This document shows positions 50,701-62,200 of a stretch of DNA of 64,000 bases, one piece after another (positions within the stretch are counted from its first letter, which is position 1; every line of letters begins with the position of its first letter). The translations under genes were made by a program, and so were the position numbers. Source of the DNA: Dreissena polymorpha (lineage: Eukaryota; Mollusca; Bivalvia; Myida; Dreissenidae); NCBI RefSeq assembly GCF_020536995.1, contig NC_068359.1, forward strand, positions 106,525,257 to 106,589,256, read 5' to 3'. The notes under the pieces were generated by a model. The model saw nothing but the letters and a program-made list of their open reading frames with translations, did not search any database and had not been told where the DNA came from.

Positions 50701-52436
50701 ATCCGTCATGAACCACACAACTGCTAGTACGTTTGTGGTCATGCTTTTTATAATGTTTCGCAAAGATTTTCTGAAAGCTATTTATTTATGCTTGAGCATA
50801 TCGAAAGCTTATATAGACACTCTCATGTCAGTTTCCTGGGAATAATAGGCACACAGATTGTGTGCTATCGTAAGCAATCGTAGCAGATTTGTGACCTAGA
50901 ATATAAATGTAATCAAAATATCTACTTGCAAACCGAAGGTATAACAAAACTGCTTTAAAGGTAAACTGCTAAATAAATCGAGGCCATACCAACATTTACA
51001 AAAACATTTTTGGCAGGTGTTGCACAAAAGAGATATATTACGTTAAAAGAATACCCGTATGCTTAAAGGCGTTAAAAGCAGTGTGGACATTTGGTGTTCA
51101 ATACACAGCGCACTTAATGGCAGAGTTGACATCTGAAGTGATCTCCATGAATTTCGCTATACACCGACTATGTGATATCAAAAGTCCGACACCGCAGATA
51201 AACTGTTTGTGACAAATATATCGCGAGAAATGTCTGTTTATGTTAAACCTTTTAGAGATTTTATTGTTATAAATCACATTATAAGCACATAATTATATCT
51301 TTGAAATACATAACTTAAAGATTGGACACGCGCGATTTTAGTGTGAGTGTTTAAGGTTTTAATTTAGTTAAGCGATCGTTGCCTGAGAAGAAAACACGTT
51401 CTTCCAAGAAAATAACCTTTAAAAAGATGAATAATAATACTTTCATTAAAGACATAAGATGAAGCCTCATATAAGCCGCGTCATGCGAAAATGGGTCTAA
51501 ATACCATATGCGACCAGCGCAGCTACAGACCAGCCTAAGCATGCGCGCACTCAGGTCAAGAGATTCTGCAATAAACACACAAGATATTATAAGGGGACAG
51601 TGGTAGCATCTGACCAGACTGCGTGGATGCGCATGTTGGTCTGGAGCTACGCTGGTCAAACATCGTAATGTATAAGACCCGTTTTCGCATCACGCGGCTA
51701 ATATTAATTTATTTATGACAAAATAAAACACATTTTGCCCATTATTACAAATACATACTTAAAAATCAAAATCTAATAATCGTACGTAATCGTACATAAA
51801 CTTACTAAGATTTTTTTTTATTTGGGCAATGTTTATATCATGCTTGCGTATTGATATCAATCGACACGAACATAAATGTTTTGTCTTCCAGTGCACTTAC
51901 TGAAAGGACAATTCATTCGACACTCACGTGCTATATCTGATTAGTGAGTGCAAACTGTAATGAGCTATGGTGCTAAGGTGCAGCGTCTATAATTGCCTCG
52001 AGCCACGATATAACACATACTCCAATTTCTCAATACAATTTAAGTGTGCATTGGTTACCTTTTGTTTTGTATCTGCGTCTATCGCTGGTTTAGAAATCCT
52101 GTTAACTCTAGTATCATAGATATGTTTAGCGGCAATGGCATTGCCTTCAGAATCATCAGGTATCTGACTAGAGCGATCAATACTTCTAGAAGAGCTGACG
52201 GTATCTCGTCGCTGGGGCGGTATCGATGCCAATTTTTCAAGCGGCGCCAGCTGCGGCAAGGTCACTTCCGGCGTCGGATCTATCGGGTCAGACGCGCTGA
52301 TCTTTGGGAGCCTGTTGGGCGGTCTTGGGTGCGGCACATGTCCGTCGTGAACATGACCTTTCCTTGGGGTGAGCGGGGTACAAGAGCCGATGGGTAGAGT
52401 TCCCAACACATTCCTGTCGCTTCCACAACAAAACAT
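34718..52436 (-). CDS. KY/hillarin-like protein with dynein-stalk-like end
   Basis: Thirteen exons in minus order: 52436-52059, 48356-48156, 47711-47482, 47151-46630, 46352-46176, 45857-45216, 44896-44760, 44381-44355, 36584-36414, 36187-36061, 35733-35580, 35406-35221, 34906-34718. They total 3141 bases, exactly 1046 codons plus stop, with every phase compatible. Residues 1-126 are Pro/Ser-rich. About 175-345 are a transglutaminase-like core of the kyphoscoliosis peptidase/hillarin family (IRVIFRWIT, CRYAQIPCVIIHG, WNAVLVNGEWRF, YFLTDPDQVVATHLP). About 400-760 are the beta-rich regions usual for the family, and about 771-870 are helical repeats. Residues 871-1046 resemble a dynein stalk with microtubule-binding tip. 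KY proteins are cytoskeletal and muscle-linked. The donors of exons 5 (GTATAC) and 7 (GTTCTT) are weak. Confidence 0.75.
36061..36584 (-). CDS. KY-like exons 9 and 10, helical repeats
   Basis: Exon 9 (36584-36414) and exon 10 (36187-36061) encode two related amphipathic segments: KTALDILRRRMRMSIEESNA followed by PELKRVLTEM, and ELIIAIRDKDTRKLKAALKK followed by a charged helix ending LARSLLDR. The A-x-x-x-x-D/N-x-x-x-L-K-x-x-L periodicity suggests tandem helical hairpins. Borders are clean and the phases (1 and 2) carry over to the next exon. Confidence 0.75.
36887..37108. mobile_element. TTAA MITE family, copy 1
   Basis: A 222-bp element with inverted ends CCCATGTATGCCTAG and its complement and an internal palindrome around ATGCGGCGTCTCAT. 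TTAA flanks the right end (37109-37112); the left side reads ATAA, probably mutated. TTAA duplication and CCC ends suggest a piggyBac-type non-autonomous element. Confidence 0.85.
37753..38432. mobile_element. Fold-back element built of short tandem repeats
   Basis: The outer 35 or so bases are inverted copies: GAATACCGTTAAGGCCATCG at the left, and the reverse complement of GAATACCGTTAGGACCATCG at the right. They are followed on both sides by ACACATTA and AGAGGGCGAGAAT. The long inner arms are irregular tandem repeats (GATGGCGACAGTGCGA-type on the left, their complement on the right) that meet near 38200. The whole is one near-palindrome of 680 bp. The open frames on both strands are by-products. 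Confidence 0.85.
38590..43925. repeat. 5.3-kb satellite array, 56-bp unit, about 95 copies
   Basis: The unit runs GCTACAATTGCTAAGAAAGC, then AGATAAGTGCTACCAGGCGC, then ATCTATATTAAATAAA. Sub-types differ mainly in ATCTATATTAAATAAA, ATCTACGTTAAATAAA and ATCGACGTTAAATACA. Units at both edges (38590-38720 and 43815-43925) are strongly decayed while the centre is homogeneous, as expected from unequal exchange. From about 43020 to 43560 alternating variants form a 112-bp higher-order pattern. The array lies in intron 8 of the KY-like gene. Confidence 0.97.
44355..44381 (-). CDS. 27-nt microexon of KY-like gene
   Basis: TTTTCAG precedes and GTACGT follows a 27-base segment encoding EAESYRGS with split codons on both sides. 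It joins exon 7 (phase 1) to exon 9 (phase 1), keeping the frame. Its borders are better than those of many larger exons here, yet being a multiple of three it could be skipped without harm. Confidence 0.6.
45216..45857 (-). CDS. KY-like exon 6, second beta-rich region
   Basis: A 642-base exon reads EGLYKCPVFPPTPSVGWGPG, then a beta-rich stretch (MSYTAKVFTGG, SGEYVLRLFVKDED, FCDYLLVSHQK), then a second GYIRTEMPDVNIGFQRSEDI segment. GLYKCP..P...GWGPG and GEY.L.ly..d are the repeating pattern that follows the core in KY/hillarin proteins. Confidence 0.85.
46630..47151 (-). CDS. KY-like exon 4, transglutaminase-like core
   Basis: This 522-base exon encodes IPCVIIHGTLKGSTYEVGD, then QHYGEWNAVLVNGEWRFLNA and YWGT, then YFLTDPDQVVATHLPKSQKW. 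The last segment is very characteristic of KY/hillarin proteins. The family His (HAWN) position is Gly in GEWN, and the following Asp (LVD) position is Asn in FLN. Together with exon 3 this suggests a catalytically inactive fold. Confidence 0.88.
47482..48356 (-). CDS. KY-like exons 2 and 3, core entry
   Basis: Exon 2 (48356-48156) ends FDERDYEEVDERAIT and exon 3 (47711-47482) reads TPANFLKQTLKELVAHL and then DDLSRIRVIFRWIT, the usual lead-in of the KY/transglutaminase-like core. Exon 3 ends KKGNYAQLVSLLCR. In the family consensus as I recall it the catalytic Cys sits three residues before the YA of this motif (C-x-G-Y-A). Here that position is Lys. Confidence 0.8.
48390..49260. repeat. Degenerate repeat of GACGCCAGACGACA phrases
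   Basis: Phrases such as AGTTTAGAGCAAGAC, CGCCAAACGACAAT and TGTTAGTTTAGA recur about every 45-60 bases with heavy divergence, in intron 1 of the KY-like gene. Confidence 0.6.
49301..49521. mobile_element. TTAA MITE family, copy 2
   Basis: Same family and orientation as the element at 36887, with intact CCCATTTATGCCTAG ends and TTAA on both sides (49297-49300 and 49522-49525). The internal palindrome (GATGAGACGCCGCAT and complement) is perfect, giving a stable hairpin. Confidence 0.92.
50150..50775. repeat. Segment of about 130 bp duplicated in tandem
   Basis: TTTCTACATGTTTTAAACTA then CCGTAGCGCTTTTAAATCAA and ACGTTTGTGGACATGCTTT at 50170-50275 recur, diverged, at about 50645-50750, roughly 480 bp later. 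Confidence 0.6.
51475..51698. mobile_element. MITE with GCCGCGTCATGCG ends, TAA duplication
   Basis: Left end GCCGCGTCATGCGAAAATGG and right end, reverse-complemented, GCCGCGTGATGCGAAAACGG, flanked by TAA on both sides (51472-51474 and 51699-51701). A three-base TAA duplication suggests a PIF/Harbinger-type element. A truncated relative (GACCCGCGTCATGCCAAAAT) is at about 59357-59520. Confidence 0.8.
52059..52436 (-). CDS. KY-like gene first coding exon
   Basis: The exon encodes a 126-residue Pro/Ser/Asp-rich segment opening MFCCGSDRN, with adjacent cysteines that could be lipidated (inference). The open frame extends 22 codons further upstream without an ATG, to an AG at about 52503, so a 5' untranslated exon may be spliced on there. 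The donor is AAAAG|GTAACC. Intron 1 (48357-52058) holds MITEs and a degenerate repeat. Confidence 0.65.
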
Positions 52437-52502
52437 AGCTGGAACTCGTGCTAGCGTGCGTGAATGATGCGCGTTTGTCTGTTCAGTTAATAGGTCAATC
52501 AC

Positions 52503-55500
52503 TGTTCAGGAAATCACCGTTCATTCTTTTTTCATAGTCCGCAATGAAGTTACATTGTTATTGTCTTTATGAGTGTTCATTTAATTTTCTTAATAAAATC
52601 TATATTTTCTATTTAAATGTATGCTATTTAAGTAAATCTGCCTGATGAAAATGTGTTGATAACTACACTTTACTGTATGAGACCACCAGTAACTTTGAAT
52701 ATTTTTTTATTTTATATTTTATTAAAAAAAATATATGCAAGCGAATAGAAAATCACATTAAAGTCATATTAAACTCGTAAAATAACTACGTTATATTTTA
52801 CCCAACAAAGCACCATATTAAATCAAGTACATGTATTTGTAATACTTCGATCATACATTGGAATTATGTATGTTAAGTTTTATTAAGTGTTCATGTTGTA
52901 ATTTTACAGATTTAACACTTTCTTTTTCAAACGAAAGAGGTACCGGTTTAAGGTGCATAGAACATTATGCTCGTAAATAAAAGTGTCATTTTATAAATTT
53001 TTTAGTTGATAACAACATATACGAACATGGTACGACAACAACGTACTAACCTGAGATTGCTTATCCTGTATTATATTAAAACAATATTTCACTGACGATA
53101 TTCATATTCAATCAAGGTCTTAAAATGATCGCGATGTGAGACTACTTCCGTGTTTGAAACATTCTATCCTCGCCTCTTTCCAATGTCCTCTCTACCTTTA
53201 TAATGGATAAGCAAATATTTGCCAAGGTTTATTTGATGACGTGTATTCTCTTCAAAAGCGCTATTTTGTCGGCCCTAGTTAATTAATAAAAAGAATAACG
53301 TGCATTTGTAAATATATCACGTATTAATCGAACATCAATTAATGATATGAAACCGCACATAGAGTAAACGTCTGTGTTTGTTTGTGCGTGCGTATGTGTG
53401 CGTTCAGTATAAACCGTGATTCTTCTGCATCTACATAATAAACGTTTTTGTTTATTTTGTGTTCAATGTATAATCTGTACGTAACTTCCATTCACATTCA
53501 GTACACTTAAGCTCTTAGCTGTGTTTCCAACTCAACGCAATCCTAATGCAAACTGACAAGTGAATATTGAAATTCTAAATAATTAACAGGTTAAGCCAGA
53601 AAGAGCACAATACGCGTTTTCATGTGCAATGAGACCGAACAATCGAAACGTTATCAATCACTGGTTCATAATGCAGAAAGAGGACAAAGTGAGACAGTCG
53701 TAAACAAACACATAATGCGTTCTGACGTTCGCCATTGTGATAGGAAGGTCTATATGATCGAACTGTCTTTGGATCAGTATTGGGCCGAGCGTGTCACGTT
53801 GTACATCGCCACAGAGACGGCATGCAACACGAGGGCTTCTTCAAAACAGAGAAAGCCCGTCTGAACTCTTTTTAGATTAAGGCGACCTAGATAAGAAGGT
53901 CCACAATGCTGATAAACGCTTTGTCCGGATGTGGACTACAGTAGAGCACTTCAACGACGCGTACACAACATATGTCAATGAACCTTAATCCTTGAATCTT
54001 TACAGCTGCCTCACTGGACAGAATTGATGATGTATTGACGCGCGATGCATTTATATTCTTTATGTAATCTTAATTTGTTTTTTTCCACATGCAATGCTAT
54101 AGGATGTTATATTGTTGAAAGATATAATTTGAATGAATGTGTACTATATACATGTTGTAGGTAGCGCTCCGTCCGGTCTGCTTATATTAACCCATTTATG
54201 CCTAGCGTCTAGAAAAAAGGCCTTGCCAAACAGCGTAGACCCAGATGAGACGCGACATGATGCGGCGTCTCATCAGGGTCTGCGCTGTTTGCTTAATGGA
54301 ATTTCTGTAAGAAATATTCTAAATTTAGAAATAAGAATACTAGACATCCCTAATTTTGAAAATAAATTGATCCAATTTAGAAGGATGGGAGAGTCCACTA
54401 GGCATAAATGGGTTAATTTGCCCAACATATTTTCTCATTCAGGATTGAAATAGACAACACAGCGATGAATACGATATAATATTTTCAAAATAATTGCATA
54501 TGATTATATATCTCAACATTGATAAAAAATCTCAATTATTACTTCACAGATATGAACTTTAATATTTGTAATATTGAAAACTTCTTTTAACTTTAAGTAC
54601 ACGCAAAAATTTCGCGCTGTTACAATCATGATCGAGCAACGCGAATGATAACACACTGATGTACAATGCTGTAGATATTATGTAAATAACGAGCATAATA
54701 CGTCCATTGAACTAATTGAAAGAAAATATGACAATAACTAACCTCTGTTTTGTTTACTATACGCTTATTATTAATACACTGATGCTTTCGTTTCCACAAA
54801 CACACAGTAGTCTATGTACATGTAGTAGTTTAACGGCTTTCCTTCGCATGCTAAGTCGCGCGAGACTTCGTGAGATTAGCTACCCAGTTGACTGGACTCG
54901 AAGATTGGCAAAGTACCGCGGTGGCAAGTTGTCGCAACTACGCGGGTGTGGAGCACCAGTAGGTACTTTGGACAGTGGCAACTTGAAGCTTGGGCGATTG
55001 CTGTCTCATGAGTCGGAGAACATGTACTATGTTTTAGACACACAGACAGTATGTAATGTATACATGTTTCCGTATTATTTAGTAGCGAGGATTGCCAGAG
55101 GACTGGTGGGTCGTATGTATAACGCATTACAATCGTTAACCTTTCATGACGTTAATCCGCGGGTTTAATCCGCTGTTTATTGGTCGTTAAGCGGATTATC
55201 CCCTGTTCAGTGATCGAACAGACGAAGTTCAGTGACATCACATGCGTGTAAAGAATTGTACGAACTGCGAACGACTTCTACACTGTGGTTTGAGAAAAGA
55301 TACTGCATGCATCACACACTTAACGATTAATTGCCATTAATGAACACGGGAACAAAGTCCATGTAACCTACGATTGGTCTAATCCTCAATAAAACATCCC
55401 CGACATTAGGCATAACTCTAATGTACCTGAACACCGTATATATTTCTTTTTATTTTATTTTAAGATATTTCCTGTTTTTCAATTTAATGACAGCCAGTAC

Positions 55501-56222
55501 TCAGTTGTGGCGACGTTAAGTAGAGAGCAACGCAAATGTTATATATTAAAAAGCTATAAAATAAATCACGGTGATTGATCAAACATCAGATACTATCACT
55601 TTAGAATGATTCGATAAAGCACAAGTTAACCAAATGCAACACAGTTAAAAACAATTAAACGATAGATTGTATGTGGAAATATACATGTAGATAATAATGT
55701 CCACGCACGCCAATTAAAATTTACCGATAAATCACATGTATACAGTTATTTACACTTATTTGTGAACAACCATAGGTCAGCCTTCACCACTTCAGAAGAC
55801 GTGTAATATTTTATACGCATGTGTTAGTCATTCACAGTTTTCATTTGTATCCATCTTATCTTTGGTCATTTTGTTAAAGTTGTCTTCCCACCGAGTCAAC
55901 AGTCCTCGTTTTCTCTACTGAGCACATTGTGAAAACTGTGTCATATTTTCAGTTTACGCGCATACACTTTGTTTACTTATTTTCCATATCATTTTGTGTC
56001 GTGAATTTGATCATACGGACTGTCAACACGAGCGTCTGATGTCGCTAGCGATAACATCGTTCTGATAACGTCAAGACATAGCTCACAAACACCACCGTCC
56101 ATCTGTAATGAAACAGATTCGGACTTCATACCCGTACAAAAGGAATACGGCGCATTGTTTACATCCATCATAGTGCTTGTAATTCATGGATTGTAGGCTG
56201 GGGAGTACTGAGGTTTCAGCAC
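52503..56222. other. Intergenic, one MITE, no confident gene
   Basis: AT-rich DNA between the divergent KY-like and protease genes. Apart from the TTAA element at 54191-54412 I see only unrecognised open frames. Promoters of both genes should lie here, but I cannot point to a convincing core motif. Confidence 0.5.
54191..54412. mobile_element. TTAA MITE family, copy 3, inverted
   Basis: Third copy, in opposite orientation to those at 36887 and 49301, with TTAA on both sides (54187-54190 and 54413-54416) and ends CCCATTTATGCCTAG. One palindrome arm has a point difference (GAGACGCGACATG). Confidence 0.92.
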
Positions 56223-59200
56223 ATGGAGTGTAAGCTGCCGATATTGATTGGGACTTTCATCGTCCTTGCGTCTGTGGGCCAAGGTAAGAGGCCTTTTTTG
56301 AAAACAATGTTTTGTTTGGTTTATAAGAAACACATGCGAATGCCACCTGTATGTAAATAAGCCTATTACGTACTATATAATGGGTTATGCAGAAAGATGA
56401 ATAACGAACATGCATGTTAGATACATATGAATATTAACATGTAAAAATTAAATAGATACATTTTCTCCTCTAAAAATCAACGCTAAGATTTAAATCTACA
56501 CATTTACGTTTGAACGCGATATACTAGTAAATCTTTTTCAAATTAGTATGCCACCTTTAATTTATTCAAACAACAACTGACCAGGAAATAAATTTAAACA
56601 TTTCTTTGCCTTAGGGGATGATGTCACGCTGTCACGTGTGAAGCGCGTTATTGGCGGTGAGACCCTGAGCAGGGACCAGTCACCGTGGCTGGTGTGGCTC
56701 CACGGGAAGATAGTCACGCAGCGACTGTTCGGCTTCCTGCCGCTCCATCACCGGCACGTGTACTGCGGTGGCTCGCTGCTCAACAGCCAGTGGATCCTGA
56801 CGGCCGCGCACTGCTTTGACGGCGGGTAGGTAGTCCGTGCACTGCTTTGACGGCGCATAGGTAGCCGCGCACTGCGGGAAGGTAGCCGCGCACTGCTTTG
56901 ACGGCGGGTAGGTAGCCGCGCACTGCTTTGACGGCGGGTAGGAAGCCGCGCACTGCCTTGACGGCGGTTAGGTAGCCGCGCACTGCATTGAAGGCGGGTA
57001 GGTAGCCGCACACTGCTTTGACGACGGGTAGGTAGCCGCGCACTGCTTTGACGGCGGGTAGGTAGCCGCGCACTGCTTTGACGGTGGGTAGGTAGCCGCG
57101 CACTGCTCTGACGGCGGGTAGGTAGCGGCACACTGCTTTGACGGCGGGTAGGTAGCTGCGCACTGCTTTGACGGCGCATAGGTAGCCGCGCATTGCTTTG
57201 ACGGCGGGAAGGTAGCCGCGCACTGCTTTGGCGGCGGGTAGGTTGCCACACACTGCTTTGACGGCGGGTATGTAGCCGTACACTGCTTTGACGGCGGGTA
57301 GGTAGCCGCGCACTGCTTTGACCGCGGGTAGGTTGCCGCACACTGCTTTGACGGCGGGTAGGTAGCTGCGCATTGCTTTGACGGCGGGTAGGTAGCCGCG
57401 CACTGCTTTGACGGCGGGTAGGTAGCAGCACACTGCTTTGACGGCGGGTAGGTAGCTGCGCACTGCTTTGACGGCACATAGGTAGCCGCGCACTGCTTTG
57501 ACGGCGAGAAGGTAGCCGCGCACTGCTTTGGCGGCGGGTAGAAAGCCGCGCACTGCTTTGACGGCGGGTAGGTAGCCGCGCACTGCTTTGACGGCGGGTA
57601 GGTTGCCGCACACTGCTTTGACGGCGGGTAGGTAGCCGCGCACTGCTTTGACGGTGGGTAGGAGCCGCACACTGCTTTGACGACGGGTAGGTAGCCGCAC
57701 ACTGCCTTGACGGCGGGTAGGTAGCCGCGCACTGTTTTGACGGCGGGTAGGTAGCCGCACACTGCATTGACGACGGGTAGGTAGCCGCACACTGCCTTGA
57801 CGGCGGGAAGGTGGCCGCGTATGCTTTGACGGCGGGTAGGTAGCCGCACACGCAATTTTTTAAATATGGCAAAACAATATGCTGTTGTGTAATCTTCGAT
57901 AATATCCAGCAACTGTGTAATGTATCTTTTTCTTAACAATAGTACAAATTTGTTTCCAAATTTGCGCAGCAAATCAAAGTAAACACCGAAGTAACGAGCA
58001 ATATTGGACTTTCCGAAACTTAGAAATAATAAACTGTTTGATGTGTACAAAAATATTATACATCAAGTATACACATAATTAACCTCACAATATCGTTGTC
58101 GTTCCTTGGCAGGGTGGATGCACGTGACGTGGACTCATGGGAGGTCCTCATGGCCGCCAACGACAACAAGGTACGATAAGAGTCCCTTAGAGCCTCCATC
58201 CCAGGTCACAATCTCGTTGTGTGTGGAGATGAACTTTTTTCTTTTCTTTTTCAAACATGCAACACAGGGGAGATCACTGCATGTTAACGAGCGATTGACT
58301 GTCTGCAATTGATTCCCCTCTATCGCCTAGGTTCATCTAAAAAAGTTATTCAAATGAATGCATTTAACATTTTATTTGTATTTTCTTACAAAACAATTAT
58401 ATCCTTAATAGTTTCATGTAATTATAATAGACAACACAGACATTTTTACCCACCCTTCTGAAGCAAAAGTGGGATTTAATATTACATGTATATTTGAACA
58501 TATGTAAGCAATACACTTCAAATTAAAATAATTAACTCCCCGATTTCGACTGAAGATTATCCATAAAGGAAACGCCTTTTTAAACATTTTTTTTTTAGTT
58601 TTAATCTATTTATTTTTGCTGCTATCAATTAAAAAATATATAGTGACTTTATTCATTTGTTGACAATCAATGAGATTTTTTTTAATAATCATGATTTCGA
58701 AGTGTGAACATGACTCTTTATTTAATTAATGTAAACTGTGCATGAATCTTGCAAGATTTGTTTTGACGTAGCTGTTTAATGCAGCTTTTCACCTTTAACG
58801 ACCTATACATAACGCCGGCAGATCCGAATGAATACATTCAAATATTTCCTTGACTGATTTGAAAAAATCCCCCAGAACTTTTGCCACATCACTGCGTCGG
58901 TGTACAGCGTACAGGATTTTACACTGTTCAGTGTGAGGAATTCCGGAGTACTCTCTGCATGTTCATACGACACATAGGCACACATTTTGCCCCGTTACAA
59001 TTACGCTTTAAAATCCATCTGTATGCAATAAATCATCTGCTTATCCACAGTTGATCAGCACTCGGTTACAAAATCGTAAGGTGACGACATAATCGACTAT
59101 CGATAAATGTTGATAACACAGTATTGCTTTCACGATAAGAAAAAACTATTGAAATAGTATAGTGTCATAACAGGGAGGTCGCTTAATTATCTAACCACAA

Positions 59201-62200
59201 GTGTTTTCCGTACCCTGCAAATCGTTTCTGAAGGCTTGAATAGGCTGTCGAAATTTGCCAGTTTGCTTTAAATAACAGTTACAGTGTATTTAATTTCCTA
59301 TCGAAAAGTATTGTGCTTAGATGTTCCATTTACAAGACACAATTAGATTTGTTAAAGACCCGCGTCATGCCAAAATGTATCTCATGCAATATTCGGTCAA
59401 CTTTGCTAAAGCCCAGCCTGCGCATATCGCACTCTTGTCAGGAGATCCATTAGATACCACATAGCCTTGTGCGACCAGACTGTCCGATTGCGCAGGCTGG
59501 GCTTGTGCTACAATTTTGCTCCCATTACTGGATTATTATGCCGCTCGATAAGTGTGCACACTTATTTCCCAACGAAGACCCTTGTAAGATCACATCAGTG
59601 CTCACATGTGTATGTCAAATTTATTCCGCCTCGTTCCTTGCCGGCAGGTGGTGTTGGCTGACCGGTTCATGGACTTCCTGGGCAGGACATTGGGTCGGAG
59701 TGACTGGTTGCTATGGGAGATGGGCGTCAGCCGCATAATACTGCATCCGGGATACACAGGAAACGGTACGAGTAGCATCCTCTCTCTCGTGCTCTTCTAG
59801 TCAGTAGACATCAGTTGACGTCATTCAGATCTTAACATGAACTAGTGTAGTATGTTCGATACATGCTCAAGTGTCGTTTATTCAGTGGAAAGCATTTGCA
59901 AATAATCATCATTGAAGTATTAACGTATTACTGACTGACGTATTTTTTAAATACTACGACTCTAGTGGTCTTTCAGCTTATACGTTCCCCGTGTAGGTAG
60001 TGATGCTCGAGTTAGGCGCTCCACCTTTTCCGTGTCATTCGGATTGCATGGCTAGTCATACACTGAACTTCCTGGCTAGTCATACACTGAACAACATGGC
60101 TAGTCATACACTGAACAACATGGCTAGTCATACACTGAACAACATGGCTAGTCATACACTGAACAACATGGCTAGTCATACACTGAAAAACATGGCTAGT
60201 CATACACTGAACAACATGGCTAGTCATACACTCAACAGCATGGCTAGTCATACACTGGACAACAAACAATAAGCTTAGTCAGTCCATTCGGTGTATTTGT
60301 GTTTTAAAGTTGTCTCCGTGCTTTACAGACCGTTCAACCCATAACTTTTTAAAATCTTAGTTTAAATTATAGTTTTAATTGACCACTCGCCAAATCACTG
60401 ATCGCTTCGCCCACTATCACGTTACCAAGAGATTAGAAACGTCAGTCAAAAGGTAGCAGAAAAAACTCATTTTAATAACACATTTGATTTCGGACATTTA
60501 TTTCTAGCATTTAAGCTTACGATGAGGGTTTTTAGAACTGCAAAAAATCTGAGATTTGATTTATTAAAATTTGCATACATGTTACATATCAATTTAAAGG
60601 GGCCCTTTCACGTTTTGGTAAATTGACAAAATTAATAAAAGTTGTTTCAGATTCGCAAATTTTCGTTTTAATTATGATATTTGTGAGGAAAACGTAATAC
60701 TGAACATTTACCATGCTCGAAACTATTCATTATATTCATCTTTGACGATTTAAAAACCTGAAAATTATAAAGCGTTGCAACGCGAACCGATTGAATAATT
60801 TGGAGAGTTCTATTGTTGTCGTTATATTTTGTGAAACTACGAGGATTATATGGTATAAAATACTTTCAACATTGCGTGAGCGCGGGTGGCCGAGTGGTCT
60901 AATTGGTACATACTTTTACTCCAGGACTCCCGGGCGGGGTCAGTGGTTCGAGTCCAGTTGGGGGTTTCTTTTTTTATTTTTTTTAAATTTTATTCTCGAT
61001 TTTTTTTACTGGAGCTTTTTATTTTCAATGTTTAAAATTATCAATATAAAGCATTTAATGACAAACTTCAAAATATGCAAAACTCTGTGAAAAGGCCCCT
61101 TTAAGTCCCGCTTTTACCATCACTGAAATGATATAACAGCTATACATATATCACAATGTTGTTAATAAGTTGATAACACGAACATTAGTATTCGAAATAT
61201 TCACACGTGTAAATTAATTGAAAAAAGACCCATAGAACATAATTTTCGGACTTTCGTTGATTCATATTTCCTTATAAATTGTGCAGTACTGTGCATAAAT
61301 TATCCACAACCAACGTAACCTAAAGCCACATGCAACATCAGTTTTAAAGATCACTTTCTCACATATATTAAGGCTGAAAATATCTTACTTGAATAAGTGC
61401 AATAATGCTTACGAACAATCTTTACCACCGTTATCTTTTCCTTAAACAAATTGTAAATAAATCAAACGGGTAATAGATCTAGTCGTATATTTTTATTCAC
61501 GAAAGGTTTTATCTTCTTTGATTATACACTTTTTTTGGGAGGGGTGATTTGTGTAACACGTTCGGATTATTTTCATAACTTCAATCTGATAACATGTCCC
61601 TTTAAATACAATCGTTAAACCTTTTCTACAGATTTCCCTCTTAAATAGTCGTTGTCGTCTCAGATAGTATATTTCCCTTTTACTGTACTTTTAATTAGTT
61701 CCTGAGCCGACAATACCGATTGAGCATCAGAACACATGATGGCAGATATACGAGGTGGTATATCTATGTTGTCGAATGCATCAGAACACATGATGACAGA
61801 TATACGAGGTGGTATATCTATGTTGTCGAATAGCATCCTTTGGGTTATATCGAGATACATGATGACAGATATACGAAGGTGGTATTTATATGTTGTCGAA
61901 TAGCATCCTGTGGGTTATATCGAGATACGTGTATTAATTAACTCGCAATGGCAATTGTAAAAAATTATTACACATAGCACATATAAAAAAGGCAATTATG
62001 TTATTTTTTGAGAAACGTATTGAATGACATATTTATATAATTCGACGCACGTGATGGAATGAACATTTTTAATGTAGTGCACGGGGATAAGGTATGATTG
62101 ATTTTAGTTGTAATCAAGTGTGACACAATACTGATTAGATTTACTGACCTTATTTAGCCTTTAGAGTCACCACATAGACTAAATGGCATATGCTGCTAAT

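Noticed and set aside
54716-55168. 150-codon plus-strand frame
   Set aside because: No ATG-led coding pattern, no splice support and no family resemblance.
56748-58050. Three overlapping minus-strand open frames of 336-374 residues
   Set aside because: They are the 30-bp minisatellite read in three frames as ten-residue repeats; no start context or family pattern.
60012-60272. Open frames of 85-90 codons on both strands
   Set aside because: Products of the 21-bp repeat in a protease intron.
60791-61090. 99-codon plus-strand frame
   Set aside because: It runs across the tRNA-like core of a MITE.
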